From: Hymenobacter swuensis DY53
GTDB taxonomy: Bacteria; Bacteroidota; Bacteroidia; Cytophagales; Hymenobacteraceae
NCBI RefSeq assembly: GCF_000576555.1
Contig: NZ_CP007145.1
Coordinates: 186,001-250,000, forward strand
Length of the DNA: 64,000 nt
Direction: 5' to 3'
In this document: positions 18,870 through 27,350 of the stretch, one piece after another
Numbering within the stretch: position 1 is the stretch's first letter
How the letters are laid out: each line of letters begins with the position of its first letter
Made by a program: the position numbers and the translations under genes
Notes under the pieces: generated by a model
What the model saw: only the letters and a program-made list of their open reading frames with translations
Told to the model about the DNA's origin: nothing
Database searches by the model: none

Positions 18870-19463
18870 CTACTGGCCTAGGTAGGCCCGTAGGCCAATG
18901 CTTAATCCTAGTGCCCCATTGCCGTTGTCAAAACCGCCTCTGTTGTAGCTCAGAACTCCTTCCAAGCCAACGTTAGGCGTCAGGAAATACGAGTAGCCAG
19001 CTCCAACACCAGCCAGATAGCCGAAATCTGTTCCGCTATACTTCTCTGTCCGGTTATTAACAATTGGGTCGTACACAGAGCGGCGTCCCCAATAGGCATC
19101 GGCCAGTACGCCTGCCTGCGCCTCTGCAAATAAACGGTGGCGGCTCTCGGAAGGAATGTAGTACCGAAGCCAAGGCGCCAGCCCCAATACTACATTGTGG
19201 CCACGGCTGTCTTCCCTCTTATAGCTTCGATAGTAATACGAAAGTGGTACAGCCACGCCAAACGCCCAGTTGTCGGCAAAAAACTTGCCGACAGAAGGAG
19301 ATACCGACAAATTCAGATCTGAACCGTAGGAACCAGAATCGTAATACGAGTCACTGCTGGCAATGCCCAGAGTACGGGTGCCTTTGGTGGTCTGACTTTG
19401 GCCGAGAGCTGCGGTAAGAGGCAGCAATAATGCGGCGGTAATAAAGTAAAAGGGTTTGCACAT
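18870..19463 (-). CDS. Small outer-membrane beta-barrel protein
   Basis: 197-aa protein with a signal peptide (cleaved after about ALG-Q, residue 22), then alternating hydrophobic/polar strands ending in aromatic residues, and a C-terminal strand finishing in L-R-A-Y-L-G-Q. This is the form of eight-strand OmpX/OmpW-like barrels of the outer membrane beta-barrel superfamily. Sequence is Tyr/Ser/Gly rich. No enzymatic motif. It is isolated between the penicillin acylase and rlpA, both on the same strand. Confidence 0.8.
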   Translation of the reverse strand: MCKPFYFITAALLLPLTAALGQSQTTKGTRTLGIASSDSYYDSGSYGSDLNLSVSPSVGKFFADNWAFGVAVPLSYYYRSYKREDSRGHNVVLGLAPWLRYYIPSESRHRLFAEAQAGVLADAYWGRRSVYDPIVNNRTEKYSGTDFGYLAGVGAGYSYFLTPNVGLEGVLSYNRGGFDNGNGALGLSIGLRAYLGQ

Positions 19464-19579
19464 ACTGTAAGGAATGAGAGGATGAAATTATAAGTGGCTA
19501 AAGAAGCCTAAGGCATAGCAGCGTATCAATACGAATCTATACCCACCAATCAGTCAGGTGGCAAATAGTGTGCCGGGAC

Positions 19580-19621
19580 AATATAAAAAGGAGCACTTCC
19601 CGTTGCCGGCAAGTGCTCCTT
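19580..19621 (-). terminator. Rho-independent terminator after rlpA
   Basis: Stem AAGGAGCACTT (19588-19598) / AAGTGCTCCTT (19611-19621), followed on the minus strand by TTTTATAT. Confidence 0.8.
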
Positions 19622-19662
19622 ACAAATTCGTGTAACCTAGAAAATCTGTTTGAATCCGTGAT

Positions 19663-20478
19663 TTACAGATTCTCACCCTGCCGGACTAGTCCGGCCACGC
19701 CTACGCGGGCCAGCCGGAGCCGTACTTCATCGGCCTCAGCTTGGGTGGCGAAGCGGCCTACTACTACGCGGTTCAGGGCTTTGCCCTCGGCAGTAGTGGT
19801 GGCCACGGTGGTTACCAGCAGCTTCGGCTCCACACTCTGGATTTTGTCCATCACGGCACGGGCGTTGCGCGGGTCGCCAAAGGTACCGGCCTGAATTACA
19901 AAGGTGGCGGTGGGTTCGGCCAGCAGGGCTACATCAGCCGCTTCCGTCTGGCCGGGGCGAATATCGGTGTGAATTTCGGCGGTAATGGTAGAGTCGGCGG
20001 CTAGGGCAGCCAGTTCTTCCGGGGCATCGGTTGGGCCCAGGGGAGTAGTAGCGGGTACAACTTCAGCCACTACCGATACGGCACCGTGCGTGACGATGCC
20101 CAGCGGGCGGGCCGCTACTTCGGCCAGATCCAGAATGCGCTGGTGGCGGAACGGGCCCCGATCGGTTACGCGTACTATTACTGCTTTGCCGGTTTCGGGG
20201 TTGGAAACCCGCAGGCGGGTGCCGAAGGGCAAGGTTTTGTGGGCGCAGGTGTATTTGTTGCGGTCAAACCGCTCACCGCTGCTGGTGCGCATTCCTTGGT
20301 GTTCACGACCGTACCAGGAGGCGCGGCCCCGCATTACGGTTGTTTTTTTAGCGGCGGCCGGGGCTTTTTCATCATCACATGCCTGCCGGGTGCGCGCCGA
20401 GGCCATGAAGGCCGTCAGCAACACGAGGAGCAGGCCCATCATCAAGCCCGAGAGATGTAGTCGTAGAGTCAACTTCAT
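19663..20478 (-). CDS. rlpA: RlpA-family septal lytic transglycosylase with SPOR domain
   Basis: 271-aa exported protein. After a signal peptide (about 1-29) comes the double-psi beta-barrel RlpA domain (about 48-140) with the conserved GRASWYGxxxxGxxTSSGERFD, YTCAHKTLPFGT, VTDRGPF and RILDLA blocks; the Asp of TDRGPF is the expected catalytic acid. A SPOR domain at about 195-268 (FVIQAGTF ... VVVGRFATQAEADEVR) would target denuded peptidoglycan at the septum. In this family the enzyme cleaves naked glycan strands late in cell separation. Confidence 0.93.
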   Translation of the reverse strand: MKLTLRLHLSGLMMGLLLVLLTAFMASARTRQACDDEKAPAAAKKTTVMRGRASWYGREHQGMRTSSGERFDRNKYTCAHKTLPFGTRLRVSNPETGKAVIVRVTDRGPFRHQRILDLAEVAARPLGIVTHGAVSVVAEVVPATTPLGPTDAPEELAALAADSTITAEIHTDIRPGQTEAADVALLAEPTATFVIQAGTFGDPRNARAVMDKIQSVEPKLLVTTVATTTAEGKALNRVVVGRFATQAEADEVRLRLARVGVAGLVRQGENL

Positions 20479-20874
20479 GTAGTCCCTTGGTTGGTGAATG
20501 CGACAAATCTAGAAGCCTCCACCAAACCACTGCCTAATCAGGTTGCGTATACCACGGGTAACACAGCTAAGAATTGATCTTTTTAAAGAAATATTGTATT
20601 TAAGCTATTGGGTGAGCACGGCCCAAATAGTTGATTGTGTTTCGTTGAGACGGTTTTTGCACTCTTTTTAGACATTAGGCAACTGGCTGCTGAAATGCGA
20701 CTATCCGTCGCTTAAAAAATTTTGGCTTTTTACGGGCTGCCTATGCAAAAGGCAGGTTGCAAAAGTCCCGGAAATGTGCTAAGAGTAAGAGGGAGTTCTA
20801 TAACCTGGTTTCCTTACCGGCGGTGGTGATGAGAGGGCAGTCCAACGTAACGTGCTCATTACCCGATGACTTCT
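20479..20874. other. Intergenic region without recognised gene
   Basis: 396 bp between the rlpA start and the LytTR regulator stop. Moderately AT-rich near rlpA (probable rlpA promoter). I see no ORF with a recognisable product, no RNA gene and no clear terminator for the LytTR gene here. Confidence 0.5.
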
Positions 20875-21636
20875 CTATAATACCCCGCTGTCGGTCATCT
20901 TTTTGATCATCTCCCGGTAGCTGATTCCAATAGGTATTTCCGTGTTATTAGCCATTTCAATGACGTTGCCATTGATGGCTTTGATGGCCGACTTCTGCAC
21001 AATATAGGAACGGTTGACCCGCAGGAAATCGGTTTCATGTAGCATTTCCTCCATTTTGGTCATCGTCATGTGGGTGGTGATGACTTTGCCCGTGGTGTGG
21101 ATTTTTAGGTAGTCTTTCATGCCTTCAATGAAAAACACTTCGGCCAATGCTACTTTCAGAAACCGCTTGTTCTCCTTAATCAATAGCATGCGCCGTTTGT
21201 CCGTCAGCTCGGGCTCGTTGGCTGGGGGTAACTCAGGCCGGGAAGGTGCTGCGGGCACCGGCGTTTTAAGGCGCACCTTCTCCCGCACCTTATTTACCGC
21301 CTTCACAAACCGGTCAAAAGTGATAGGTTTCAGGATGAAGTCTACCACATCGTATTCAAACCCCTGGATAGCGTATTCTGAGTAGGCGGTTGTCAGGATA
21401 ACGGCAGGCTTGAACTCATTGAAGGTTTTGAGGAACTCAATGCCGTTCATTTCGGGCATGTTCACATCCAGAAAAATGAGGTCGGGCCGGAGCTCTTCCA
21501 CTTTCCCTAGGGCTTCAATGGCGTTATCAAACACGGCCACTACTTCCAGAAACCCCAGCCGCCCCGCATACTTCAGAATCAGGTCCTGGGCCAGGGGCTC
21601 ATCGTCAATGATGACACACGCTAACGGGTTACTCAT
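20875..21636 (-). CDS. LytTR-family response regulator
   Basis: 253-aa two-component regulator. The receiver domain (about 5-125) has acidic pair DDE, phospho-acceptor in LIFLDVNMPEMNG (Asp about 56), Thr in TTAY and Lys in LKPITF. The C-terminal LytTR DNA-binding domain (about 150-250) shows LIKENKRFLKVALAEV, FIEGMKDYLKIHT and FLRVNRSYIV. It abuts the kinase gene with no gap, so the two are co-expressed. It lies at the distal end of the lanthipeptide operon and is a good candidate for its control. Confidence 0.93.
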   Translation of the reverse strand: MSNPLACVIIDDEPLAQDLILKYAGRLGFLEVVAVFDNAIEALGKVEELRPDLIFLDVNMPEMNGIEFLKTFNEFKPAVILTTAYSEYAIQGFEYDVVDFILKPITFDRFVKAVNKVREKVRLKTPVPAAPSRPELPPANEPELTDKRRMLLIKENKRFLKVALAEVFFIEGMKDYLKIHTTGKVITTHMTMTKMEEMLHETDFLRVNRSYIVQKSAIKAINGNVIEMANNTEIPIGISYREMIKKMTDSGVL

Positions 21637-22749
21637 CTACCAGATTTTTAACAGAACAGCATATTGGGTTTCGCTTTGCTTTATCTCCAGCGAATGTAGG
21701 GCCGGATAGATAATATTGAGGCGGCGGCGGGTGTTGCGAATGCCAATTCCTTCCCGCACTTCCTCCCCCGACTGCGGCGGCTTGGAGTTGACCACGGAAA
21801 AGCAGAAGGCGCCGGTTTCGTCGCGGTAGGCCTTAATCCGGATCCAGGCCTTTTTAATGAGCTTATCCACGCCGTGCTTGATGGCATTCTCGATGAAGTT
21901 GATAAGCAGCAGCGGCGGAATGCTCTGGTGGCCTATCTGATGGGAAATATCCATTTCTATTTCCAGGCGCCGACTGTGGCGGATAGTTTGAATTTCGATG
22001 TAGTTCTTGATGAAAGCCAGCTCTTTATCTACCTCTACCTCCGTGGTGTTGGAGTCATAAAGGGCGTAGCGCATCATATTCGAGAGGGAGAAGACGATGG
22101 AAGCCGCCGTGCGGTCCTTATCCTCAATGAGTGAATATACACTATTCAAGGTATTAAACAGGAAATGCGGGTTGATCTGGGAGCGAAGAAAGTTGAGCTC
22201 CAGTTTCAGATTGTCCTTTTCCAGCGCAATACTCTTGATGCGGGACTGGAAAGCGGCCCGGAAGGCCTTGATAATAAGCGGGACGAAAATGGCCAGCACC
22301 AACTGCTCGAAATGAAAGTAGAGCACTTCCGGGTCGCGCAGGAACGTCCAGGCACCTTGCTTGGAGAGGCTGCGCACCAGGTTTTTGAAATACAGCGGCA
22401 TGGTGGGCACCGTTGTATTGATGTAGTTATAGGTGTAATAGGCCAGCAGACTGTAGCAGATAAGGGCAATGGTGAGCACACCCAGCACCAGCCCCCAGAT
22501 CTGGGGAGTGGGCAGCTTGAGGGCGATGCAGTAGGAAATCAGGTAGAAGGAAATGAGCACTACCACGTTCTTGTCCAGTGCGATAATCATCGTCACGAAC
22601 GGGTGGCCTTCGCCGCTGAGCCAGCGGCCCTGGAAGGCAAACCAGTTGTAAGCCACCACCCAGAACAGGACGTGCAGCAGAATAGTGATATTCTTGTTGC
22701 TGTTGGTACCGGATAAAATGGCGGTAAGTCCTTTTGATTGGTCCAGCAT
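21637..22749 (-). CDS. LytS/YehU-type sensor histidine kinase
   Basis: 370-aa membrane kinase. Four hydrophobic segments in the first 180 residues are followed by the His_kinase motif LRSQINPHFLFNTLNSVY (phospho-acceptor His in NPHFLFN, about residue 195). An abbreviated HATPase domain has PLLLINFIENAIKHGV (N box) and GIGIRNTRRRL. It signals to the LytTR regulator encoded immediately downstream. It starts about 150 bp after the exporter gene, with a hairpin between, so it may have its own promoter while remaining part of the same locus. Confidence 0.93.
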   Translation of the reverse strand: MLDQSKGLTAILSGTNSNKNITILLHVLFWVVAYNWFAFQGRWLSGEGHPFVTMIIALDKNVVVLISFYLISYCIALKLPTPQIWGLVLGVLTIALICYSLLAYYTYNYINTTVPTMPLYFKNLVRSLSKQGAWTFLRDPEVLYFHFEQLVLAIFVPLIIKAFRAAFQSRIKSIALEKDNLKLELNFLRSQINPHFLFNTLNSVYSLIEDKDRTAASIVFSLSNMMRYALYDSNTTEVEVDKELAFIKNYIEIQTIRHSRRLEIEMDISHQIGHQSIPPLLLINFIENAIKHGVDKLIKKAWIRIKAYRDETGAFCFSVVNSKPPQSGEEVREGIGIRNTRRRLNIIYPALHSLEIKQSETQYAVLLKIW

Positions 22750-22779
22750 AAAATAAGGAGGGAGAGAACAAACACAAGG

Positions 22780-22803
22780 AGGTGTGCGGATTACCGCACA
22801 CCT
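22780..22803 (-). terminator. Hairpin between exporter and kinase genes
   Basis: Perfect 10-bp stem AGGTGTGCGG (22780-22789) / CCGCACACCT (22794-22803), 4-nt loop. The following minus-strand sequence is only moderately T-rich (CCTTGTGTTTGTT), so this could be a weak terminator or attenuator lowering kinase expression. Confidence 0.55.
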
Positions 22804-22896
22804 CAGGTTTTACATCTGGGCAGAAATGTAGGGAATTTGTACAGCCAAGCCGAGTAGGCCGGCGGCCTGACGTCCGGTTTTTTGCGCGAACCGGGG

Positions 22897-25083
22897 CTAG
22901 TTGCCCAACTCCAGCTGGTTGTGCACCAACTGATAGTAGTGCCCCCGCAGGCCGACCAACTCCTCGTGGGTGCCGATTTCCTGCACTTTGCCTTTGTTGA
23001 GCACCACAATCTGGTCGGCATTCTTCACGGTGCTTAGCCGGTGAGCGACTACCACTACCGTCCGGCCCGCGAAAAACCGGTCCAGGTTCTCCATAATGAT
23101 CTTCTCGTTATTGGCATCCAGGGCGTTGGTGGCCTCATCGAAAAACAGGAAACTGGGGTCTTTGTAAATGGCCCGGGCAATGAAAATCCGCTGCTTCTGG
23201 CCTTGGCTCAGGCCGTTGCCCTCGGCCCCGATTTTGGTGTTGAGGCCCAGCGGGGAGTCCTTGATGAACTGCTCAATATTGGCGGCCCGGATGGCGTGCA
23301 GCAGCTTAGGCAGGTCCTTCTTCTCGTCGCTCACCATGATGTTGTTGGCAATGGTATCGGAGAAGATGAAGCCTTCCTGCATCACTACGCCGCACTCCTT
23401 GCGGATGGCCGTATGGGAAATGGAGTTGTAATCGGTGTCCTCCATGCTGATACTGCCGGTTTCGGGCTGGTAAATCTTCAGCAACAACTTCAGAATGGTG
23501 GTTTTGCCGCTGCCACTGTCGCCCACAATGGCCGTTACCTTGCCCGGCGGAATGTACAGGTCGATGCCGCGCAGCACGGGGTGGTTACCCGCCCCGGGAT
23601 AGGTGAAGTTGACGTCGCGCAGATGAATGGACTTTTCGTCGGGTAGGTTGGTAATCAGAAATTTATCTTCGGGTTCCTCGTCGGGTACCCGGTGGATGTC
23701 GTTGAGCCGGTCCACGCTGATTTTGGCATCTTGGGCCGTTTGCATGAACTGGATGAGCTGTTCCACCGGCAGGTTCAGCTGGCCCACAATGAACTGAATA
23801 GCCAGCATTTCGCCCAGCGTAAGCGTACCGTTCAGAACGGCCTGCGCCGCGTAAAAAATGATGAGGATATTCTTCGTCTGGTTGATGAAGAATGCGCCTA
23901 GCTGCTGATATTGGCTTAGCGCCAGCGTCTGGGTGTTGTAATTGAACAGCTTGGCCTGAATTCGCTCCCATTCCCAGAGCTTGTAGCTGCCGCAGTCATT
24001 GAGCTTGATTTCGTGGACGCCGCCGATGAGCTGCATGATGTTGTTCTGGCTGGTGCTGGAAATAGCAAAACGCTTGTAATCTAGCTTCTTGCGGTAGCGC
24101 AGAAAGATGGTCACCCAGGCCATGTACAGCAGGCTGCCCCCCATGAAAATCAGGAAGATGGAATTGTTGAATGACAGTAGCACGCTCCCGAATACCAGCA
24201 GGCTGATGATGGAAAACAGCGTGTTCAGCAGCGTGCCCGTCAGAAACAGCTCGATGCGGCGTTGGTCGTTGATGCGCTGTATGATGTCGCCGGTGATGCG
24301 CGAATCAAAGAACGAAAGCGGCAGGCGCAGCAGCTTCATCAGGAAATCGGAGAGGATGGCAATGCTAATGCGGCTGCTGATGTGCAGCAGAATCCAGCCC
24401 CGAATAAATTCCACCGAGGTTTGCCCGATGGACAAGAGCAACTGCCCAGCCAGCACGATGTAAATGAACTGTACGTCGCGGGTGTTGAGACCGATATCCA
24501 CGATGGCCTGGGTCAGGAATGGGAGCAGGCTTTGTAGGAACGCACCCGCCAGCAGCCCCACCAACAGCTGCAGAAACAGGTGCTTATGGCTGGTCAGGTA
24601 AGCCAGAATTTTGGCCACGCCAATGGAGCTGTCAATTTCCTCCTCCACCGAGTAGAAGGATGGAGTAGGCTCCACAAACAGCACAATCCCTTCTTCCTTC
24701 ACCCCTTCCCCAATCTGCCACTTCTCCAGAAACTCCGTTTTCCTGTACGAAAGCAGGGATTTGCCGGGGTCGGCCACAAACACCCGGTCTTTCTTTACCT
24801 TGTAAATGACCACAAAATGGTTCTGGTCCCAGTGGGCAATGCAGGGCAAGTTGGCCTCCGTGAGCAGGTCTTTATAGTGCACTTTAGCGCCCACGGCCCG
24901 GAAGCCAATCTGCTCGGCGGCCTTGCTGATGCCGAGCAGGGACACCCCGTTGCGGCTGTGGCGGGTTTTCTGGCGCAGCGTTTCAAGGCTGAAGTTTTTG
25001 CCATAAAACCGGGCTATCATCCGCAGGCAGGTAGGCCCGCAATCCATGGATTCGAGCTGCCGGTAATGAGGAAACGTTGTCAT
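22897..25083 (-). CDS. lanT: C39 peptidase-containing ABC exporter (LanT/bacteriocin type)
   Basis: 728-aa transporter that trims double-glycine leaders and exports the product. The N-terminal C39 peptidase has Cys15 (MDCGPTCL), His89 (NHFVVIY) and Asp105 (ADPG), all present. A six-helix ABC membrane domain (about 160-450) follows. The nucleotide-binding domain has Walker A GDSGSGKTT (about 520), signature LSQGQKQR, Walker B FLFFDEAT and the H-loop VVVAHRLST. The precursor peptides at 31479, 31802, 32028 and 32509 all carry GG sites that suit it. It is the fifth gene of the minus-strand RiPP operon and starts 73 nt after the oxidoreductase stop. Confidence 0.95.
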   Translation of the reverse strand: MTTFPHYRQLESMDCGPTCLRMIARFYGKNFSLETLRQKTRHSRNGVSLLGISKAAEQIGFRAVGAKVHYKDLLTEANLPCIAHWDQNHFVVIYKVKKDRVFVADPGKSLLSYRKTEFLEKWQIGEGVKEEGIVLFVEPTPSFYSVEEEIDSSIGVAKILAYLTSHKHLFLQLLVGLLAGAFLQSLLPFLTQAIVDIGLNTRDVQFIYIVLAGQLLLSIGQTSVEFIRGWILLHISSRISIAILSDFLMKLLRLPLSFFDSRITGDIIQRINDQRRIELFLTGTLLNTLFSIISLLVFGSVLLSFNNSIFLIFMGGSLLYMAWVTIFLRYRKKLDYKRFAISSTSQNNIMQLIGGVHEIKLNDCGSYKLWEWERIQAKLFNYNTQTLALSQYQQLGAFFINQTKNILIIFYAAQAVLNGTLTLGEMLAIQFIVGQLNLPVEQLIQFMQTAQDAKISVDRLNDIHRVPDEEPEDKFLITNLPDEKSIHLRDVNFTYPGAGNHPVLRGIDLYIPPGKVTAIVGDSGSGKTTILKLLLKIYQPETGSISMEDTDYNSISHTAIRKECGVVMQEGFIFSDTIANNIMVSDEKKDLPKLLHAIRAANIEQFIKDSPLGLNTKIGAEGNGLSQGQKQRIFIARAIYKDPSFLFFDEATNALDANNEKIIMENLDRFFAGRTVVVVAHRLSTVKNADQIVVLNKGKVQEIGTHEELVGLRGHYYQLVHNQLELGN

Positions 25084-25156
25084 ATAGCCAAGAAAGGATA
25101 GAAAGGAACGGGCCTACTGCTAGGTCCCGGAGCAGGGCAGGAGCGGGAAATCGGGG

Positions 25157-26104
25157 CTAAACGGCGGCGGCTTTTTTCGCTTTGACCGGCGGAGCTTTCA
25201 GGCTGAAGGCTTCGCTCCAAAGCTCCAGGGCCACGGCGCGGTCCTTGGGTTTCATGGCCACGTTCATCAGGATAATTTCATCGAAGCCATAGTCCTGCTG
25301 GTATTGCAGAGCCGTGTCATAAAATTGGTTGGCGGTGCCTACAATGTTGTAGTCGTAGCCTTCCTCGGTGGCAAACACGGCGGCTTTGGCTTTGGCCGTG
25401 GTGTGGTGCACCGCCCCGGCCAGCACCAGATTCGTTTGCGGGTAGTGGCCGTGTAGGGCGAAGAAAGACTCTTTAAACGCCAGCAACTCCTCCTTGTGAA
25501 ACTCCCGGTCGGCTCCCTTGTGGAAGATGGAGCGCGAGAGGTTCATCCTATTATCAATGGCGCGCTGCAGGCCCCGGCCCATATTGGTCGTCAGCGACCA
25601 GACTTCGGGGATAGTGCCCTTAAACGGGGGAATGACGGTGCCCAATTGTAGGAGCTCTTCCTCGTTGCGCAGGCAGAACAGTAGCTTTTCGAGGTGGCGG
25701 GCAAACGACTCAGGCATGTTCAAACCCGCAATGCCGGTGGCCAGCTCCGCCACCGTGGGCATCACGCCGCCATTGGCCAGGCCCAGATCAATACGGCCGG
25801 GAAACAGATTGTTGAGCATCTTGTAGTCGCCGGCTACGTGGTAGGGCTGGTGGATACCCAGCAGAATTCCGGCTACTCCAATCTTGATGCGACTGGTCAT
25901 GCCGGCCAGTAAGGGGAGCAGAATGGTGGGGTTGCTCCAGGACTGCTTCTTGGAAGAAATGTGGTGCTCACTGATCCAGAGCCGGGAAAAACCCAGTAAA
26001 TCGGCTCGGCTGGCGTAATCCAGCAGGTCCGTTACGCGCAGCAGGCTGTTCATCTCCGTATGACGAATGCCAAAATCCAATAAACCAATGGAGAGCTTTT
26101 TCAT
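25157..26104 (-). CDS. Luciferase-like (LLM, MsnO8-type) flavin oxidoreductase in the RiPP operon
   Basis: 315-aa TIM-barrel flavoenzyme of the luciferase-like monooxygenase superfamily. Conserved elements are LGFSRLWISEHH (substrate/flavin pocket His), SRIKIGVAGILL, FPGRIDLGLANGG and the C-terminal FDEIILM. It is 24 nt downstream of the canonical lanC gene and upstream of the exporter gene, clearly inside the operon. Some LLM-type enzymes (LanJC class, for example in lexapeptide biosynthesis) reduce dehydroalanine to D-alanine with F420H2. A similar tailoring step is a reasonable hypothesis here, but FMN use or an oxidative step is equally open. The Lys/Ala-rich tail is unusual. Confidence 0.85.
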   Translation of the reverse strand: MKKLSIGLLDFGIRHTEMNSLLRVTDLLDYASRADLLGFSRLWISEHHISSKKQSWSNPTILLPLLAGMTSRIKIGVAGILLGIHQPYHVAGDYKMLNNLFPGRIDLGLANGGVMPTVAELATGIAGLNMPESFARHLEKLLFCLRNEEELLQLGTVIPPFKGTIPEVWSLTTNMGRGLQRAIDNRMNLSRSIFHKGADREFHKEELLAFKESFFALHGHYPQTNLVLAGAVHHTTAKAKAAVFATEEGYDYNIVGTANQFYDTALQYQQDYGFDEIILMNVAMKPKDRAVALELWSEAFSLKAPPVKAKKAAAV

Positions 26105-26128
26105 GATGGCGGGAGGAGGGTGGAAGGA

Positions 26129-27349
26129 CTAGAAGAGAAAAAGCTGCTCCCAGGACGTTGGGGTATCCAGCATTTCCGTGACGAGAATCAGCAGCATTCC
26201 CGGAATGCCCATCAGCAGCCCCGGGGCGTGCTTGTTGGTGAGGGCCTGTCGGTATTCTTCGTCGAGGTAAGTGGTAGTGCGGTGCAGCCAGTACTTTTTG
26301 GCCTCGGAGTAGCAGGCCAGGGGCATTTCGCGCAGCAGGGCGTTGTAGCACATAACTAGGCTAGCTGAGCCGTGACAGATATGCGCATTCTCGATACCGG
26401 AGGCCTCCAGCGTGCGGCGGGTGCAGGTGTACGCGCCTACCTCATCGGCAAGGGCCACTAGGTGAGGCAGCTGTAGGATGCGGGCGGCGCGGTAAAGCAC
26501 CAGCACCACGTTCAAATCACCGTAACACCAGCCCATGCGGTTGTTGTACTTCACGCGGTTCAGCGGGTCGCTCGGTGCTATATCGTCATCGAAGCGGGCC
26601 GGGAAGAAGGAGTGGTAGCCGTTTTCCGGCTCGGGAGGCAGCTGCAGGCTTAGCAGGTACCGAAGCATGCCGGTGGCTACCGGCCGGATTTCCGCCTGCA
26701 GGGTGCCGGCCTCGTATAGTTTCAGCAGCACCAGCAGCAGCCCGCATTGCCCGTGGGCTAGGCCCAGGTTCATATCGGTGCTGTTGTTCATGCGGTTGAT
26801 GTGGGAGTTGTAGAACCGTACGCCGCGCGCATCTTCCACCTTGTGCGCCAGCAAGTCCTGAAGCAGGATGCGCAGGTAGCCGGCGGCGGCCGGGTTGTGG
26901 CCTAGGCGGGTGCTGAGGTAGTTGAGGGCCCCCACGGAGCCGTACAGAAAATCGATGTTGCGGTCCTGCAGGTTAGCCTGCGTATTCCGAAATACCACTT
27001 CATCCAGCTGCCGCAGCGTGTCAGTTCCCAGGTCGATGTCGGTTATGCCATCAGTGCTCAGCACCTGCAGCAGGTAACACAGGCATGGAATCACGCCGGG
27101 TACACTAATCAGGGCCGAGCCGGCCGGGTTCCGGAGTTTGTCCAGCACTTCATCCAGGCAGGTCATGGCGTGGTCCCAGTGGCCTTCCTCGCCCGTCAGC
27201 TTATAGGTGTAGGCATACAGCAGCACATGGCCCAGCTTGCCCGAAAACAGGGAAATATCCGTGGCCGGCAGCTGCGGGAGCAGGTTCAGCCCTTCCGTCA
27301 GGTAGGCCGACAGGTTTTTTTCAGCGGTAAATGAAGCAGTAGCCGGCAT
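26129..27349 (-). CDS. lanC: Canonical LanC lanthionine cyclase
   Basis: 406-aa double alpha-barrel cyclase that adds Cys thiols to dehydro-residues on the precursor peptide. All zinc ligands are visible: Cys275 (GWCYGD), Cys325 and His326 (ICHGSA). The general-acid His lies in GLAHGQCG, Arg271 sits four residues before Cys275, and the Asp of DFLYGSVG is present. The start at 27349 leaves a single base after the stop of the upstream lanC-like gene. An ATG at 27361 is in frame and would overlap by 11 nt. Its presence with LanB defines a class I lanthipeptide pathway. Confidence 0.93.
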   Translation of the reverse strand: MPATASFTAEKNLSAYLTEGLNLLPQLPATDISLFSGKLGHVLLYAYTYKLTGEEGHWDHAMTCLDEVLDKLRNPAGSALISVPGVIPCLCYLLQVLSTDGITDIDLGTDTLRQLDEVVFRNTQANLQDRNIDFLYGSVGALNYLSTRLGHNPAAAGYLRILLQDLLAHKVEDARGVRFYNSHINRMNNSTDMNLGLAHGQCGLLLVLLKLYEAGTLQAEIRPVATGMLRYLLSLQLPPEPENGYHSFFPARFDDDIAPSDPLNRVKYNNRMGWCYGDLNVVLVLYRAARILQLPHLVALADEVGAYTCTRRTLEASGIENAHICHGSASLVMCYNALLREMPLACYSEAKKYWLHRTTTYLDEEYRQALTNKHAPGLLMGIPGMLLILVTEMLDTPTSWEQLFLF

Positions 27350-27350
27350 G

